NCBI GenBank assembly: GCA_034440615.1
Contig: JAOTOM010004788.1
Location: 407,528-471,527, forward strand
Reading direction: 5' to 3'
From: Ashinkailepas kermadecensis
Lineage: Eukaryota; Arthropoda; Thecostraca; Neolepadidae
Length of the DNA stretch: 64,000 bases
The position numbers were made by a program, and so were the translations under genes. How positions within the stretch are numbered: position 1 is the first letter of the stretch; each line of letters starts with the position of its first letter. The notes beneath the pieces are model-generated. The model was given only the letters and a program-made list of their open reading frames with translations, ran no database searches and had not been told where the DNA came from. Positions 27,101 through 40,100 of this stretch are shown here, piece after piece.

Positions 27101-30100
27101 CAAACCTGCAGCGTCGCCAAAGAAAGAACATGCAGTAGTGCGCTCATGAAGTTCACACTGCCATTCCAACGGCACGCTCGAACCCGTGTCGCACTGCTCA
27201 CAGCCGGGAACTTCCGCAAGCCGGGAAGCCGGTTCTGCTGGTGCGGACGACAGGTTGGACAGGTTTCCGCACGGGACAGCCGGCTGGTATGTTTGACCAA
27301 CGGCATCACGCTGGCCGACGAGAGCTATTTCTGCCGTCACTCCCGACGGCGGAGATAGCTGCCAATGGGTGTGCGGTGAGCGTCACACCAGTCACGCACC
27401 ATCCAATGGGTGTGCGGTGAGCGTCACACCAGTCACGCACCATCCAATGGGTGTGCGGTGAGCGTCACACCAGTCACGGACCATCCAATGGGTGTGCGGT
27501 GAGCGTCACACCAGTCACGCACCATCCAATGGGTGTGCGGTGAGCGTCACACCAGTCACGCACCATCCAATGGGTGTGCGGTGAGCGTCACACCAGTCAC
27601 GCACCATCCAATGGGTGTGCGGTGAGCGTCACACCAGTCACGGACCATCCAATGGGTGTGCGGTGAGCGTCACACCAGTCACGCACCATCCAATGGGTGT
27701 GCGGTGAGCGTCACACCAGTCACGCACCATCCAATGGGTGTGCGGTGAGCGTCACACCAGTCACGCACCATCCAATGGGTGTGCGGTGAGCGTCACACCA
27801 GTCACGGACCATCCAATGGGTGTGCGGTGAGCGTCACACCAGTCACGCACCATCCAATGGGTGTGCGGTGAGCGTCACACCAGTCACGCACCAGCCAAAA
27901 TCGGACTCTTGTCTCCACATGATCTGAAATAGCTCGACGAGAATAGCGCCGGCGGACCGGACGTCGGCCGATGTGTCGGCGATACGCGACGCCTCGTACT
28001 CGGCGGACGCTCGTTTTAGAACAATGTTCGCCAGCCTGACCTGGCGGAACGCCGCCGAGCCTCCTGGACGGCAGAGCAGACGTCCCCGGGGCGTGCCTGG
28101 CGGTGGCGTGGCAGCGCCGCGCCCAAACGGTCCTCCCCATCCCAGTGATGAACACCAAACGGTGCTTTCCATCCCGCTGACGGATACCTCGGACGACAAA
28201 TAATGTGAGCGCCGACCGGATGGTGAACGCATGGCCTGTTCCAGCGCCGGTCTGCCGTCGAACGCCGCCCGGTTCTGGGCACACCCACGCACGGGCAGTT
28301 GAGTAATTGGCAGATTATTTTGTAACTTGCCCACTAGAGAGTCGTGCAGTTGGTGCTCCAGGCGGTTAATCTGCGAGACGTAGCTGATCACCTGAACCTC
28401 CTCAGAGAGCGCCGCAGAAGATGATCAGTGTACCGTACCACACCCGATGGTCCGATATCAATTTCAATTTGCATCTGTCTGAATGCATGTGCGCTTGTCT
28501 CATGACTAACAATGGACTAACCAATGCATTATTATTTCTCCGACCGCTTATTATGCCTGCCAGCGGCTTTGCCACTATACTTTCGGTTGTCAGTCGCAGT
28601 ATGCAGTACTTTGCAGTGTGCCGGATCTGGCTGGGTCTGTAGTGCAGTGTTCCGGCTCCGACTGGGTCAGTAGCGCAGTGTATCGGCTTCGGCTGGGTCT
28701 GTAGCGCAGTGTGTCGGCTTCGGCTGTGTCTGTAGCTCAGTGTGCCGGCTTCGGCTGGGTCTGTAGCGCAGCATGGCTGTTTCGGCTGGGTCTGTAGCGC
28801 AGTGTACCGGCTCCGGTTGAGTCTGTATCGCAGTGTTCCGGCTCCGGCTGGGTCTGTAGCGCAGTGTGCCGGCTCCGGCTGGGTCTGTAGCGCAGTGTGC
28901 CGGCTTCGGCTGGGTCTGTAGCGCAGTGTTCCGGCTTCGGCCGGGTCTGTAGCGCAGCATGGCTGTTTCGGCTGGGTCTGTAGCGCAGTGTACCGGCTTC
29001 GGTTGGGTCTGTAGCGCAGTGTGCCGGCTCCGGTTGGGTCTGTAGCGCAGTGTGCCAGCTCCGGCTGGGTCTGTAGCGCAGTGTGCCGGCTCCGGTTGAG
29101 TCTGTATCGCAGTGTGCCGGCTCCGGCTGGGTCTGTAGCGCAGTGTGCCGGCTCCGGCTGGGTCTGTAGCGCAGTGTGCCAGCTCCGGTTGAGTCTGTAT
29201 CGAAGTGTGCGGGCTCCGGCTGGGTCTGTAGCGCAGTGTGCCGGCTCCGGTTGAGTCTGTATTGCAGTATGCCGGCTCCGGCTGGGTCTGTAGCGCAGTG
29301 TTCCGGCTTCGGCCGGGTCTGCAGCGCAGCATGGATGTTTCGGCTGGGTCTGTAGCGCAGTGTACCGGCTTCGGTTGGGTCTGTAGCGCAGTGTGCCGGC
29401 TCCGGTTGGGTCTGTAGCGCAGTGTGCCAGCTCCGGCTGGGTCTGTAGCGCAGTGTGCCGGCTCCCGTTGAGTCTGTATCGCAGTGTGCCGGCTCCGGCT
29501 GGGTCTGTAGCGCAGTGTGCCGGCTCCGGTTTGGTCTGTAGCGCAGTGTGCCGGCTCCGGCTGGGTCTGTATCGCAGTGTGCCGGCTCCCGTTGAGTCTG
29601 TATCGCAGTGTGCCGGCTCCGGCTGGGTCTGTAGCGCAGTGTGCCGGCTCCGGCTGGGTCTGTAGCGCAGTGTGCCGGCTTCAGCTGGGTCTGTAGCGAA
29701 GTGTTCCGGCTTCGGCCGGGTCTGCAGCGCAGCATGGATGTTTCGGCTGGGTCTGTAGCGCAGTGTACCGGCTTCGGTTGGGTCTGTAGCGCAGTGTGCC
29801 GGCTCCGGTTGGGTCTGTAGCGCAGTGTGCCAGCTCCGGCTGGGTCTGTAGCGCAGTGTGCCGGCTCCCGTTGAGTCTGTATCGCAGTGTGCCGGCTCCG
29901 GTTTGGTCTGTAGCGCAGTGTGCCGGCTCCGGTTGAGTCTGTATCGCAGTGTGCCGGCTCCGGCTGTGTCTGTAGCGCAGTGTGCCGGCTCCGGTTGGGT
30001 CTGTAGCGCAGTGTGCCAGCTCCGGTTGGGTTTGTAGCGCAGTGTGCCGGCTCCGGCTGGGTCTGTATCGCAGTGTGCCGGCTCCGGCTGGGTCTGTAGC

Positions 30101-33100
30101 GCAGTGTGCCGGCTCCGGCTGGGTCTGTAGCGCAGTGCGTTGACCTAATGTGACTGCGCTGGCTGCGCCAGCCCCACGTCTCGGCACCGAGATCTGAGGC
30201 GCCAAGATCCAAGGAGCCGAGATCTGAAGAGCCGACACCATTCTGATCTGCTTACGGCTGTCAAACACATTCGATGTTGTTTGGTTCGCCCGTCGGCAGT
30301 TATCGCACATGTTTGCAAACGTTCCGTCGGCACAGTCTGCCAGCGGGGACGGACGCACAGGTCTCTGGGCTCTGGACGTCATGGGCGGTCTGCCCCCCCC
30401 TCCCGGGACGAGACCCGTCTCAATCGAGCTGGTCAGCTCGGGGGCGGAGACAGCCGGTGTTGTGATGAGGCTGGCAGCAGGTGGGACACCGTCCCACATT
30501 TGCCACGTTTTCACGGCTGTGGTCACGCACATAATTTGTGTGCTGTAATACACGACATTGGGAGTGTTTGAGCGGGTGGTTGTGAAAGTGTAGTGAAGTG
30601 CTCCCTGTCGCCTTTTACCGCGTGACAGTGATCGATAATGGTGTCAGTCGTGTTTTCAAATTGGCGAGCGCTGCTTCCCCTGCCGCTGACCGTGACCAAG
30701 GGCAGCCACTATCGGGTCACTCGCCGATCCTCAGTGCGTGGCCAAATCTGAGCAGAGTTCTCTCCGTCGGAACTCAAGGTCGGATGTTTGGGTTCAGTTG
30801 TGTTTTGTTCTGAGCAGAGTTCTCTGTCGGAACTCAAGGCCATATGTTTGTGGTCAATTGTGTTTTGTTCTGAGCAGAGTGCTCTGTCGGAACTCAAAGC
30901 CGGATGCTTGGGTTCAGATAGGTTTGCCCAACGCATTCCCTAGTAATCGGCTGTTCAAGCACACCAAATGCACCTGAAATTAATACTCGTATACTTTGAA
31001 TGCTGGACATAAGTGCAACAATGATAAGGCTGAGTAGCCATGCCAACACATTGTACATGGCGATGCAAGGTGACCTTGGTAACCTCCAGATAAAAACGTA
31101 ATGGCGTTGTTGAATATTTCGGGTTAGGTGAGAAATAAGCCCTGGTAATCCTATTGACACCGGTATCTACCCCAGTCATCTTATTTTCATTTCAAATGCA
31201 ACAAAATGACCGCTAACGACAAAGGACGACGTAGTTGCTGTCCAAAAAGCCCCGAACCGATCAACCGGTCGGCGTGCAGACCGGGTGTAGCGGCTCAACG
31301 CGGTGGTGTCTGGTGACGTCAGACGCTCACGGAGCACCTGTCGCCAGGTGGAACCGTCCTGGAAAATGATGGAGCAGTTCATCACTGGTGATCTGCAGCG
31401 TGTGATGACAACCGACGCCCTGGAGACATCGCACCCCATCTCAATCGTGGTACACCACCCGGACGAGATCAATCAGATATTCGATCACATCTCGTACAAT
31501 AAGGGTGAGTCGTAGTCGCAAGGGTTTTGAGCGTTGATGTGATCTATGTGGGATTCTCGACCATTTTTGAGTCCCGCTACCATGTTCAAAAGGTGTCATA
31601 TTTTCGATGGCATTTACATTTAGCAAGTTGTTGTATTATATATGTATGTTAAAGTTGATGTAGCATAATGCATTATTGTATTTGAAAATCATTTTCTATT
31701 ATCATACCTTGTTGTATTATATTACCTTGCTGTATTAATATGCCAAATTGTATGATAATTTAGTATGTTCATGCGGAAGACAACCACCCAACGTTGTTAA
31801 TGAGCCAGTGACCTAGCGCATCTAATCGGATCACTCGACTCACCATCTTGTGACGTAGGCGGGTGGAAAAGTAGGTGACGTCATCGGCATTTGCCCATGC
31901 CATCGCCTGCCGTCTATCCTTGTTTATATGATGGTTCAGGGCTGGAGCGGTTTGTTGGCCGCTCGCCCCCTTCTGCTCGTTCCTGGGCTCCGTGATGGCC
32001 CGAAACGGCCGCAGCTGGCCGGGGATTTTAGCCAATACCTAACTCTAAGCCCATGGGCATAATGTAGCCAATCCAGTTCGCATGATGCTGATATCCAAGC
32101 ATTCTGAGCAGCTCCCGAGCGATAATTACCAACCATGTCCATTTTCCTCCGGAAGCCACGGAAAGCTTATGCGTTGTATTATTAGGCAGGTAACCATGTG
32201 AGGCTTTACGTGTCTCACAATGCAAGCAAGTAAGGTTGTTGAATGTTTTCGGTTCATGAGCTGCTAATGGGATTGTGTAGTATTAACGGACTGAACTGGC
32301 GTAATGCAGATGAAGCACCGGGCAGCTCCAGCTGACTGACTTTCAGGTTTATTTTCTATTCAGTTATCTTTGTAATATGTCCATACCATGGACTCGCCAC
32401 GTCGAGAAGCCAGGGGGGGGGGGGGCGAAACGTGTTCCCCAAACTTCGTGAATTTTTGCATTACGCCCATGGCGTTGCATGCGAAAAAGACATAGAAAAT
32501 AGATCTGGCTTTCGTCCCTTCATGCAGAATTCGTGGCGACACCCAGACCATGATAATTTATGGCTATCCTGTTTTTTTCGTGGTAAAGTATCCACACAAC
32601 TACTGCTTCCAGGTGCATCCATAATCCGCATGATGGCCCACTATCTATCGATGAAGACACTGCGGGGTGGTCTGGCCAACTACCTCGACGACAGGTGAGA
32701 AGGAGCCCAGTAATTCCTGAGCTCTCCTGAGCAGACATGGGCCCAGTCCCTGCACCCGTGTATTTTATGTTGGTGTCAGAATCGTCAGCTGACGAGAAGT
32801 GGTATGCCGACCGAAACATTTCAATGTTTATGTTTAATAACCTGCAAACCAGATGCTACAAAATAGCTATTCGTCATCAAGAGATATCTTAATACATCAA
32901 GGTGTCAAAATGATAAACGAGTTGCTGTAAGTCCATGTGCCAAGCATGAGATGAGGTCCGCTCTTGCATTATGAGATGAGGTCCGTTCTTGCATTTAGCG
33001 TTGGAATCCATTAGCAAGTTATGGAATTTTAAATATGGCTCTGTGGGTAATGAACATTGAATAATATATGCAAAACATAGCTCGGCACCAACTTTTACCG

Positions 33101-36100
33101 CCCGACCATCAAACATAACTGACGATTAATTTACCAAAGACGTATAATGGATAGGTGGATAGCACCTTCTCGCAATGTATTGCATAATGGGGTGGGCATT
33201 CCTACTTTCACAAGCATAGACATACACATGTATTTGCGTCATTCACAATATACTCGTGGCTATCCTGGTGCCGCGCCAAAACATCGATGGGCTGGAGATA
33301 CAATTAACACACCAGGCACGGCCCCCAACACACGTCATACATGAACCGCCGAAGGCGCAAACACCATCCTTGAAGCTGCCGCAACTCCGCTTAGGTGTCC
33401 TCTGAGCGAGCCAGTCGTCCAAACGAGGGACTGGCACCTCAGTCAGTTGGTTATTGGGGTTTAGGGGCGCATCGACTGCAGAGGTCATGCACCTCAGTCA
33501 GTTCGGGCGACAGCTCATTGCAGAGGGCGGACTCCCTGGAACACAGCCTGCACCTGCCCGTCTCTGTCCTGGATCCGTGGACGTGCGGCTGGAGCGATCT
33601 GCGTGTGTGCCGCTGACGCGTCTCGGTTACCGCGCGGAGCTCGGCCGCGAGACGAGCGGCTCCCCGGAGTCACTCACGTCTCGTGTAGAAGGCACAGTGT
33701 GGAGTACCTGATCAGATACTCTGTGTCCAATCAGTCGAGCTCCTCGCGTAGATTTGCGCAGCGGTAAATTTGTTGCGTCCGAAAATTACTTGGGCTGAAT
33801 AGGTGATGGTTGGATCCTAGATAGCTTACTTTTGGTACTACCTACATGAGCGGACAGGCAGTAACGGATCTGCAAGAAGACCAAGGCATTGCTTATCATG
33901 CAAACCACACTGGGAGGGAGGTAATTTGGCGGGTGGGAGACGTCCAAGAGCCTCTCGCGAAACTGGGAGACAATCTGAATTGGCCGACAATTTGAAGGGT
34001 CGCTCGACTTGAAAATGAGGCCAGCCAATGAGTGTTTCCAGGCTTCTGGCGCGTCGGCATTCAACAGAGACGAGTTAATTAGATGCAGCACTGCACCACC
34101 GATAGCGCTGAAGCAAGGTCGCAGCACTCGTATGCAAATCCCGTCCTTGCCACAGGCTGAGGGGCTGCACATACCGAATACCAACGCACCCAGATCCGAC
34201 AAGGCCAGGGAACACAGGAAAAATTGCAGGCTCCGACCCGAAGCAGCTAGCAGGGCAGCCCACGCAGCTGCCCCTGACCAGCGATCTCAGCCGCAACGTG
34301 GGGCTCGAAGTGGACGAAATATATATTCAATTAGGTAGCGCAATAGGGTGCGCCTGCGTCCTCTTCCCCACTCCCGCGGCACTTCGAAAGCTCTTCCAGA
34401 CTGATTTGTTGTCTCTTTCAATGAGCTGCTGGACGTAGATGCAAGCATGTACAGCCGAAGCATTAAAATGACTGCTCAAATATCCTGGGTCGCCCTTTGA
34501 TTTAGTCAATGTAATGAAACACACGTTCCGTCACATGCACATTGGTTCCAAAAGCGGAGAGTGCACCAAAAATCCCAACAGAATTTGCGATATTCGCATT
34601 GCAATAACTGCATCAAGTGGAATGGACCGGCAGCGATATTTAACTCGCCGTATCTCGTGACGCCCAGTGCCCTGCAGGACCCCTTCCATTGCACATCGGT
34701 GGGCGGCGATTGCAGGCCGTGGGCGGACTGACAATGCGCCGACAGTGTTCTCGCCCTGCGAGTGTGGCCGGCCCACGGTGACGCGACGCTGCAACAATAG
34801 CGGCACCGTCCCTGCATACAGAGCAGCACGGTGTCGTGGACCCGGGTGTCGTGCCGCTCCGGACACGGCACAGGTGTCACTCGGCAGAGGTGTAGCGCGG
34901 CTCGTGGTAGGTGGGGGGTGGGGGGTGTCGTGTCGCTCCGGACACGGCACAGGTGTCACTCGGCAGAGGTGTAGCGCGGCTCGTGGTAGGTGGGGGTGGG
35001 GGGTGTCGTGTCGCTCCGGACACGGCACAGGTGTCACTCGGCAGAGGTGTAGCGCGGCTCGTGGTGGGTGGGTGGGGGTGGGGGGGTGTCGTGCCGCTCC
35101 GGACACGGCACAGGTGTCACTCGGCAGAGGTGTAGCGTGGCTCGTGGTGGGTGGGGGGGGGGGTGTCGCTCCGGACACGGCACAGGTGTCACTCGGCAGA
35201 GGTGTAGCGTGGCTCGTGGTGGGTGGGGGGGGGGGGGGGTGTCGCTCCGGACACGGCACAGGTGTCACTCGGCAGAGGTGTAGCGCGGCTCGTGGTGGGT
35301 GGGGGGTGGGGGGGGTGTCGTGCCGCTCCGGACACGGCACAGGTGTCACTCGGCAGAGGTGTAGCGCGGCTCGTGGTGGGTGGGGGGTGGGGGGGTGTCG
35401 TGTCGCTCCGGACACGGCACAGGTGTCACTCGGCAGAGGTGTAGCGTGGCTCGTGGTGGGTGGGGGGTGGGGGGGTGTCGTGTCGCTCCGGACACGGCAC
35501 AGGTGTCACTCGGCAGAGGTGTAGCGCGGCTCGTGGTGGGTGGGTGGGGGGGGGGGGGTGTCGTGCCGCTCCGGACACGGCACAGGTGTCACTCGGCAGA
35601 GGTGTAGCGTGGCTCGTGGTGGGTGGGGGGGGGGGGGGTGTCGCTCCGGACACGGCACAGGTGTCACTCGGCAGAGGTGTAGCGTGGCTCGTGGTGGGTG
35701 GGGGGGGGGGTGTCGCTCCGGACACGGCACAGGTGTCACTCGGCAGAGGTGTAGCGTGGCTCGTGGTGGGTGGGGCGGGGGGGTGTCGCTCCGGACACAG
35801 CACAGGTGTCACTCGGCAGAGGTGAGCGTGGCTCGTGGTGGGTGGGGGGGGGGTGTCGTTCGCCCGGACGGTGTCACTCGGGAGGTGTAGCGTGGCTCGT
35901 GGTGGGTGGGGGGGGGTGTCGTGCCGCTCCGGACACGGCACAGGTGTCACTCGGCAGAGGTGTAGCGTGGCTCGTGGTGGGTGGGGGGTGGGGGGTGGGG
36001 GTGTCGTGTCGCTCCGGACACGGCACAGGTGTCACTCGGCAGAGGTGTAGCGTGGCTCGTGGTGGGTGGGGGGGGGTGTCGTGTCGCTCCGGACACGGCA

Positions 36101-37073
36101 CAGGTGTCACTCGGCAGAGGTGTAGCGTGGCTCGTGGTGGGTGGGGGGTGGGGGTGTCGTGTCGCTCCGGACACGGCACAGGTGTCACTCGGCAGAGGTG
36201 TAGCGTGGCTCGTGGTGGGTGGGGGGTGGGGGTGTCGTGTCGCTCCGGACACGGCACAGGTGTCACTCGGCAGAGGTGTAGCGTGGCTCGTGGTGGGTGG
36301 GGGGGGGGGTGTCGTGTCGCTCCGGACACGGCACAGGTGTCACTCGGCAGAGGTGTAGCGCGGCTCGTGGTGGGTGGGGGCAGGGTACGCCGGGAGGTGC
36401 TGGACCCAGAGTGCGTGCCGCTCCAGACACGGCACAAATGTCACTCGGCAGAGGTGCGGCGCGGCTCGTGGTGGAGGTGTACCAATGTGCCTCTACTGGA
36501 GTCTCGTCATGACTGAACTAACTAAGGTGGTAGTCGGACCGCACGGGGAACTTGACGACACGGGATGTAGGCCACGTCACGTGCGTAATGTCGTTGCTGT
36601 CGTGCGGATTACTAGGGCGACATGACATTAGTGGTGGCATAAAAAGTCAGTAAAACATCTGAGGTCACTGGCGTCGTCCAACGTCAGTGGCGTCATGTGA
36701 CATTAGCGATGTCATGCGTTTGTGGTGTCATGATATTAGTAGTGTGATGTGACAACAGCGGTGTCAGGTGACATCAGCGGTGTCGGGTGACATCATTGGT
36801 ATCATGTGACATCAGTGATGCCATGTATTATTAGTTTCATGACATTAATCGTGTCATGCGACATCAGCGGTGTCATGTGACGTCAATGGTCATGTGACGT
36901 CAGTGAGGCTATATGACGCCAACTGTGTGATATAACATCAGTGCTGTGACCTGTTATTAGCGATGCCATGTGACATCAGTGATATATGATGTCAGCGGTA
37001 TTGTATGACATCCGCAATGTGGTGTGACTTCAACACTGTAATGTCACGTAAATAGTGTGATTTAACCTCAGAG

Positions 37074-37135
<62 letters not shown>

Positions 37136-40100
37136 TGGCAACAGCAATGTAGCGTGACGCCAGTGGTATAATGTAACTTAGACGGTGTGATGAGACGTAA
37201 TGAAAGTAATGCGGAATTAGCTCTGTAATGTCACGTCACCGATGTTGTGCCTCAGCGGTGTTGTGTGACGTCAGGCGCATGACTTGACTTCAGCCGTGTT
37301 ATGTGACGTCAGGAAGTACCAGGCGGCGACCCAAGATGACCTGTGGCGGGCGCTGACGCAGCAGGCGCACCACGACCACACGCTGTCCGACAGAATCACC
37401 GTCAAACAGATCATGGACACCTGGACCCTTCAGATGGGGTACCCGGTGGTGCACGTCAGCCGCAACTACGGCGCCGGCACAGCACAGCTGACACAGGTGA
37501 ACGTCAGCCACATTAGCCGGCACAGCACAGCTGACACAGGTGAACGTCAGCCACATTAGCCGGCACAGCACAGCTGACAGAGGTGAACGTCAGCCACGTC
37601 AGCCGGCACAGCTGACACAGGTAAACGTCAGCCACATTAGCCGGCACAGCACAGCTGACACAGGTGAACGTCAGCCACATTAGCCGGCACAGCACAGCTG
37701 ACAGAGGTGAACGTCAGCCACGTCAGCCGGCACAGCTGACACAGGTAAACGTCAGCCACATTAGCCGGCACAGCACAGATGACACAGGTGAACGTCAGCC
37801 ACATTAGCCGGCACAGCGCAGCTGACACAGGTGAACGTCAGCCACATTAGCCGGCACAGCACAGCTGACACAGGTGAACGTCAGCCACATTATCCGGCAC
37901 AGCACAGCTGACACAGGTGAACGTCAGCCACGTCAGCCGGCACAGCTGACATAGGTGAACGTCAGCCACGTCAGCCGGCACAGCACAGCTGGCACAGGTG
38001 AACGTCAGCCACGTCAGCTGGCACAGCACAGCTGACACAGGTGAACGTCAGCCACATTAGCCGACACAGCACAGCTGACACAGGTGAACGTCAGCTACAT
38101 TAGCCGGCACAGCACAGCTGACACAGGTGAACGTCAGCCACATTAGCCGGCACAGCACAGCTGACACAGGTGAACGTCATCCACATTAGCCGGCACAGCA
38201 CAGCTGACAGAGATGAACGTCAGCCACGTCAGCCGGCACAGCTGACACAGGTAAACGTCAGCAACATTAGCCGGCACAGCACAGATGACACAGGTGAACG
38301 TGAGCCACATTAGCCGGCACAGCACAGCTGACAAAGGTGAACGTCAGCCACGTCAGCCGGAACAGCTGACACAGGTGAACGTCAGCCACATCAGCCGGCA
38401 CAGCACAGCTGACACAGGTGAACGTCAGCCACATCAGCCGGCGCAGGGCAACTCACACAGGTAATAGTCAGCCCCATCAGCCGGCATAAGGCAGCACCAG
38501 CACAGCACAGCACAGCTCACACGGGTGATCGTCAGCTCCGTCAGCTGACACAGGGTAGAGTCAGCGCAGCTCCGCCCGTCGAGGCAGCGCTCAGCTCCAT
38601 CAGCCGATGCGAGCCATCATCAGCGCAGCCTGAGGACAGTCTGGTATGCTTTAAATATTTGCAACAGCGGCGGAACGTCCGGAGATCAGGCGGAAACCGC
38701 AGTTGAGGTCATTCATGTTCGATGGACGTCGTGGTGTTAATGTTAAGGTCCGTCGTTTATGCGAGGGAGGGCATCGCCCCATCTGCCCCTAGGTTTGAGC
38801 CTACAGCTATCGGTGTATTCTGTGGGCGGGGGTAATTAATTCCGATATCGCAATGTGCGTTTATCTCGTCCCACCGAAGGTAACATTGCTGGAAATGAAC
38901 GTTTTCGTCCATTCGCATCGAAACCACTTCGAATACCAATAACTCGGATAACCGTACCGAGCTGCTTACCATTACCACTGGGATAACCGTACCGAGCTGC
39001 TTACCAATACCACTCGGTATTGGTATACCAATACCACTCGGATAACCGTACCGAGCTGCTTACCAATACCACTCGGATAACCGTACCGAGCTGCTTACCA
39101 TTAGTAACCAACTTCAGATGTCGACCACCACTTAGGAGGCGTCTGTCCAGGCCCCGGCCCCGGCACTTCGAATACCAATACCACTCGGATAACCGTACCG
39201 AGCTGCTTACCAATACCACTCGGATAACCGTACCGAGCTGCTTACCATTAGTAACCAACTTCAGATGTCGACCACCACTTCAGGAGGCAACCGTCTGTCC
39301 CAGGCCCCGGCCCCGGCACTTCGAATCCAATACCACTGGATAAGTCCGAGTGTTACTTAGTACAATTACTTGGGGTTTTTACCAATACCACTCGGATAAC
39401 CGTACCGAGCTGCTTACCATTAGTAACCAACTTCAGATGTCGACCACCACTTCAGGAGGCAACCGTCTGTCCCAGGCCCCGGCCCCGGCACAGCTGAACC
39501 ACACAAGGCAGCCATGAACCCGGCTGGTGTAGACAATGATCGCATGCTTGCAGGACCTGTGTATGTCATGATATATATCTGGCTGACAGCAGTGGAAGGT
39601 CATCCAACTAGTGGACTCCCTGACATATTACTTCATGGAGTGGCCTTTCTGGCATCTGCAGAGATCATATCCACGGGTGTTGATTTGTGAAAATTATTGA
39701 ATGGGGGCAAAGTACATGAAGGCAATGGGCAGGCTCAAATGGATTAGGGGAGGGGCACAATCCAAAGGGTCCCATGTTAATAGTTTAAATTAATGAAGGG
39801 GCAAAGCCAACATTGAGGGAGAACTTGCCCCATCAAAAGTACCTATATGAAACTAACGTGATTTGAACAATGTCTGATCAAACGCTCTTGGTTCGCCCAA
39901 AGCCTGATATACAATGGAATGGCCTACACAAGCTTGGAAATTACCGAGGGACTCCGATGGTACGAATGGTAGCTAAGTTCCAAATCCGACTGTAAAATTA
40001 TCGCAGAAACAATTTTTTCCAAAGCAGTTCATCCGGGGAAATCAACGAAATTATTTGATCTTGAGAAGGTCGCCGGTGACACCATGTGGCCTGAAGTAGG

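Noticed and set aside
27369..27893. CRISPR-like regular 41-bp repeats
   Set aside because: There are no unique spacers, the array is in an intron of an animal gene, and no cas-like genes exist.
28737..30212. 491-codon reverse-strand open frame of repeated [21 protein letters not shown] peptides
   Set aside because: It lies wholly in the 31-bp array; a 31-bp unit cycles through all frames without stops, and several frames are open at once.
34531..36516. Open frames rich in [15 protein letters not shown] or [14 protein letters not shown]
   Set aside because: Produced by the 78-bp G-rich array on both strands; no start context, domain or splice support.
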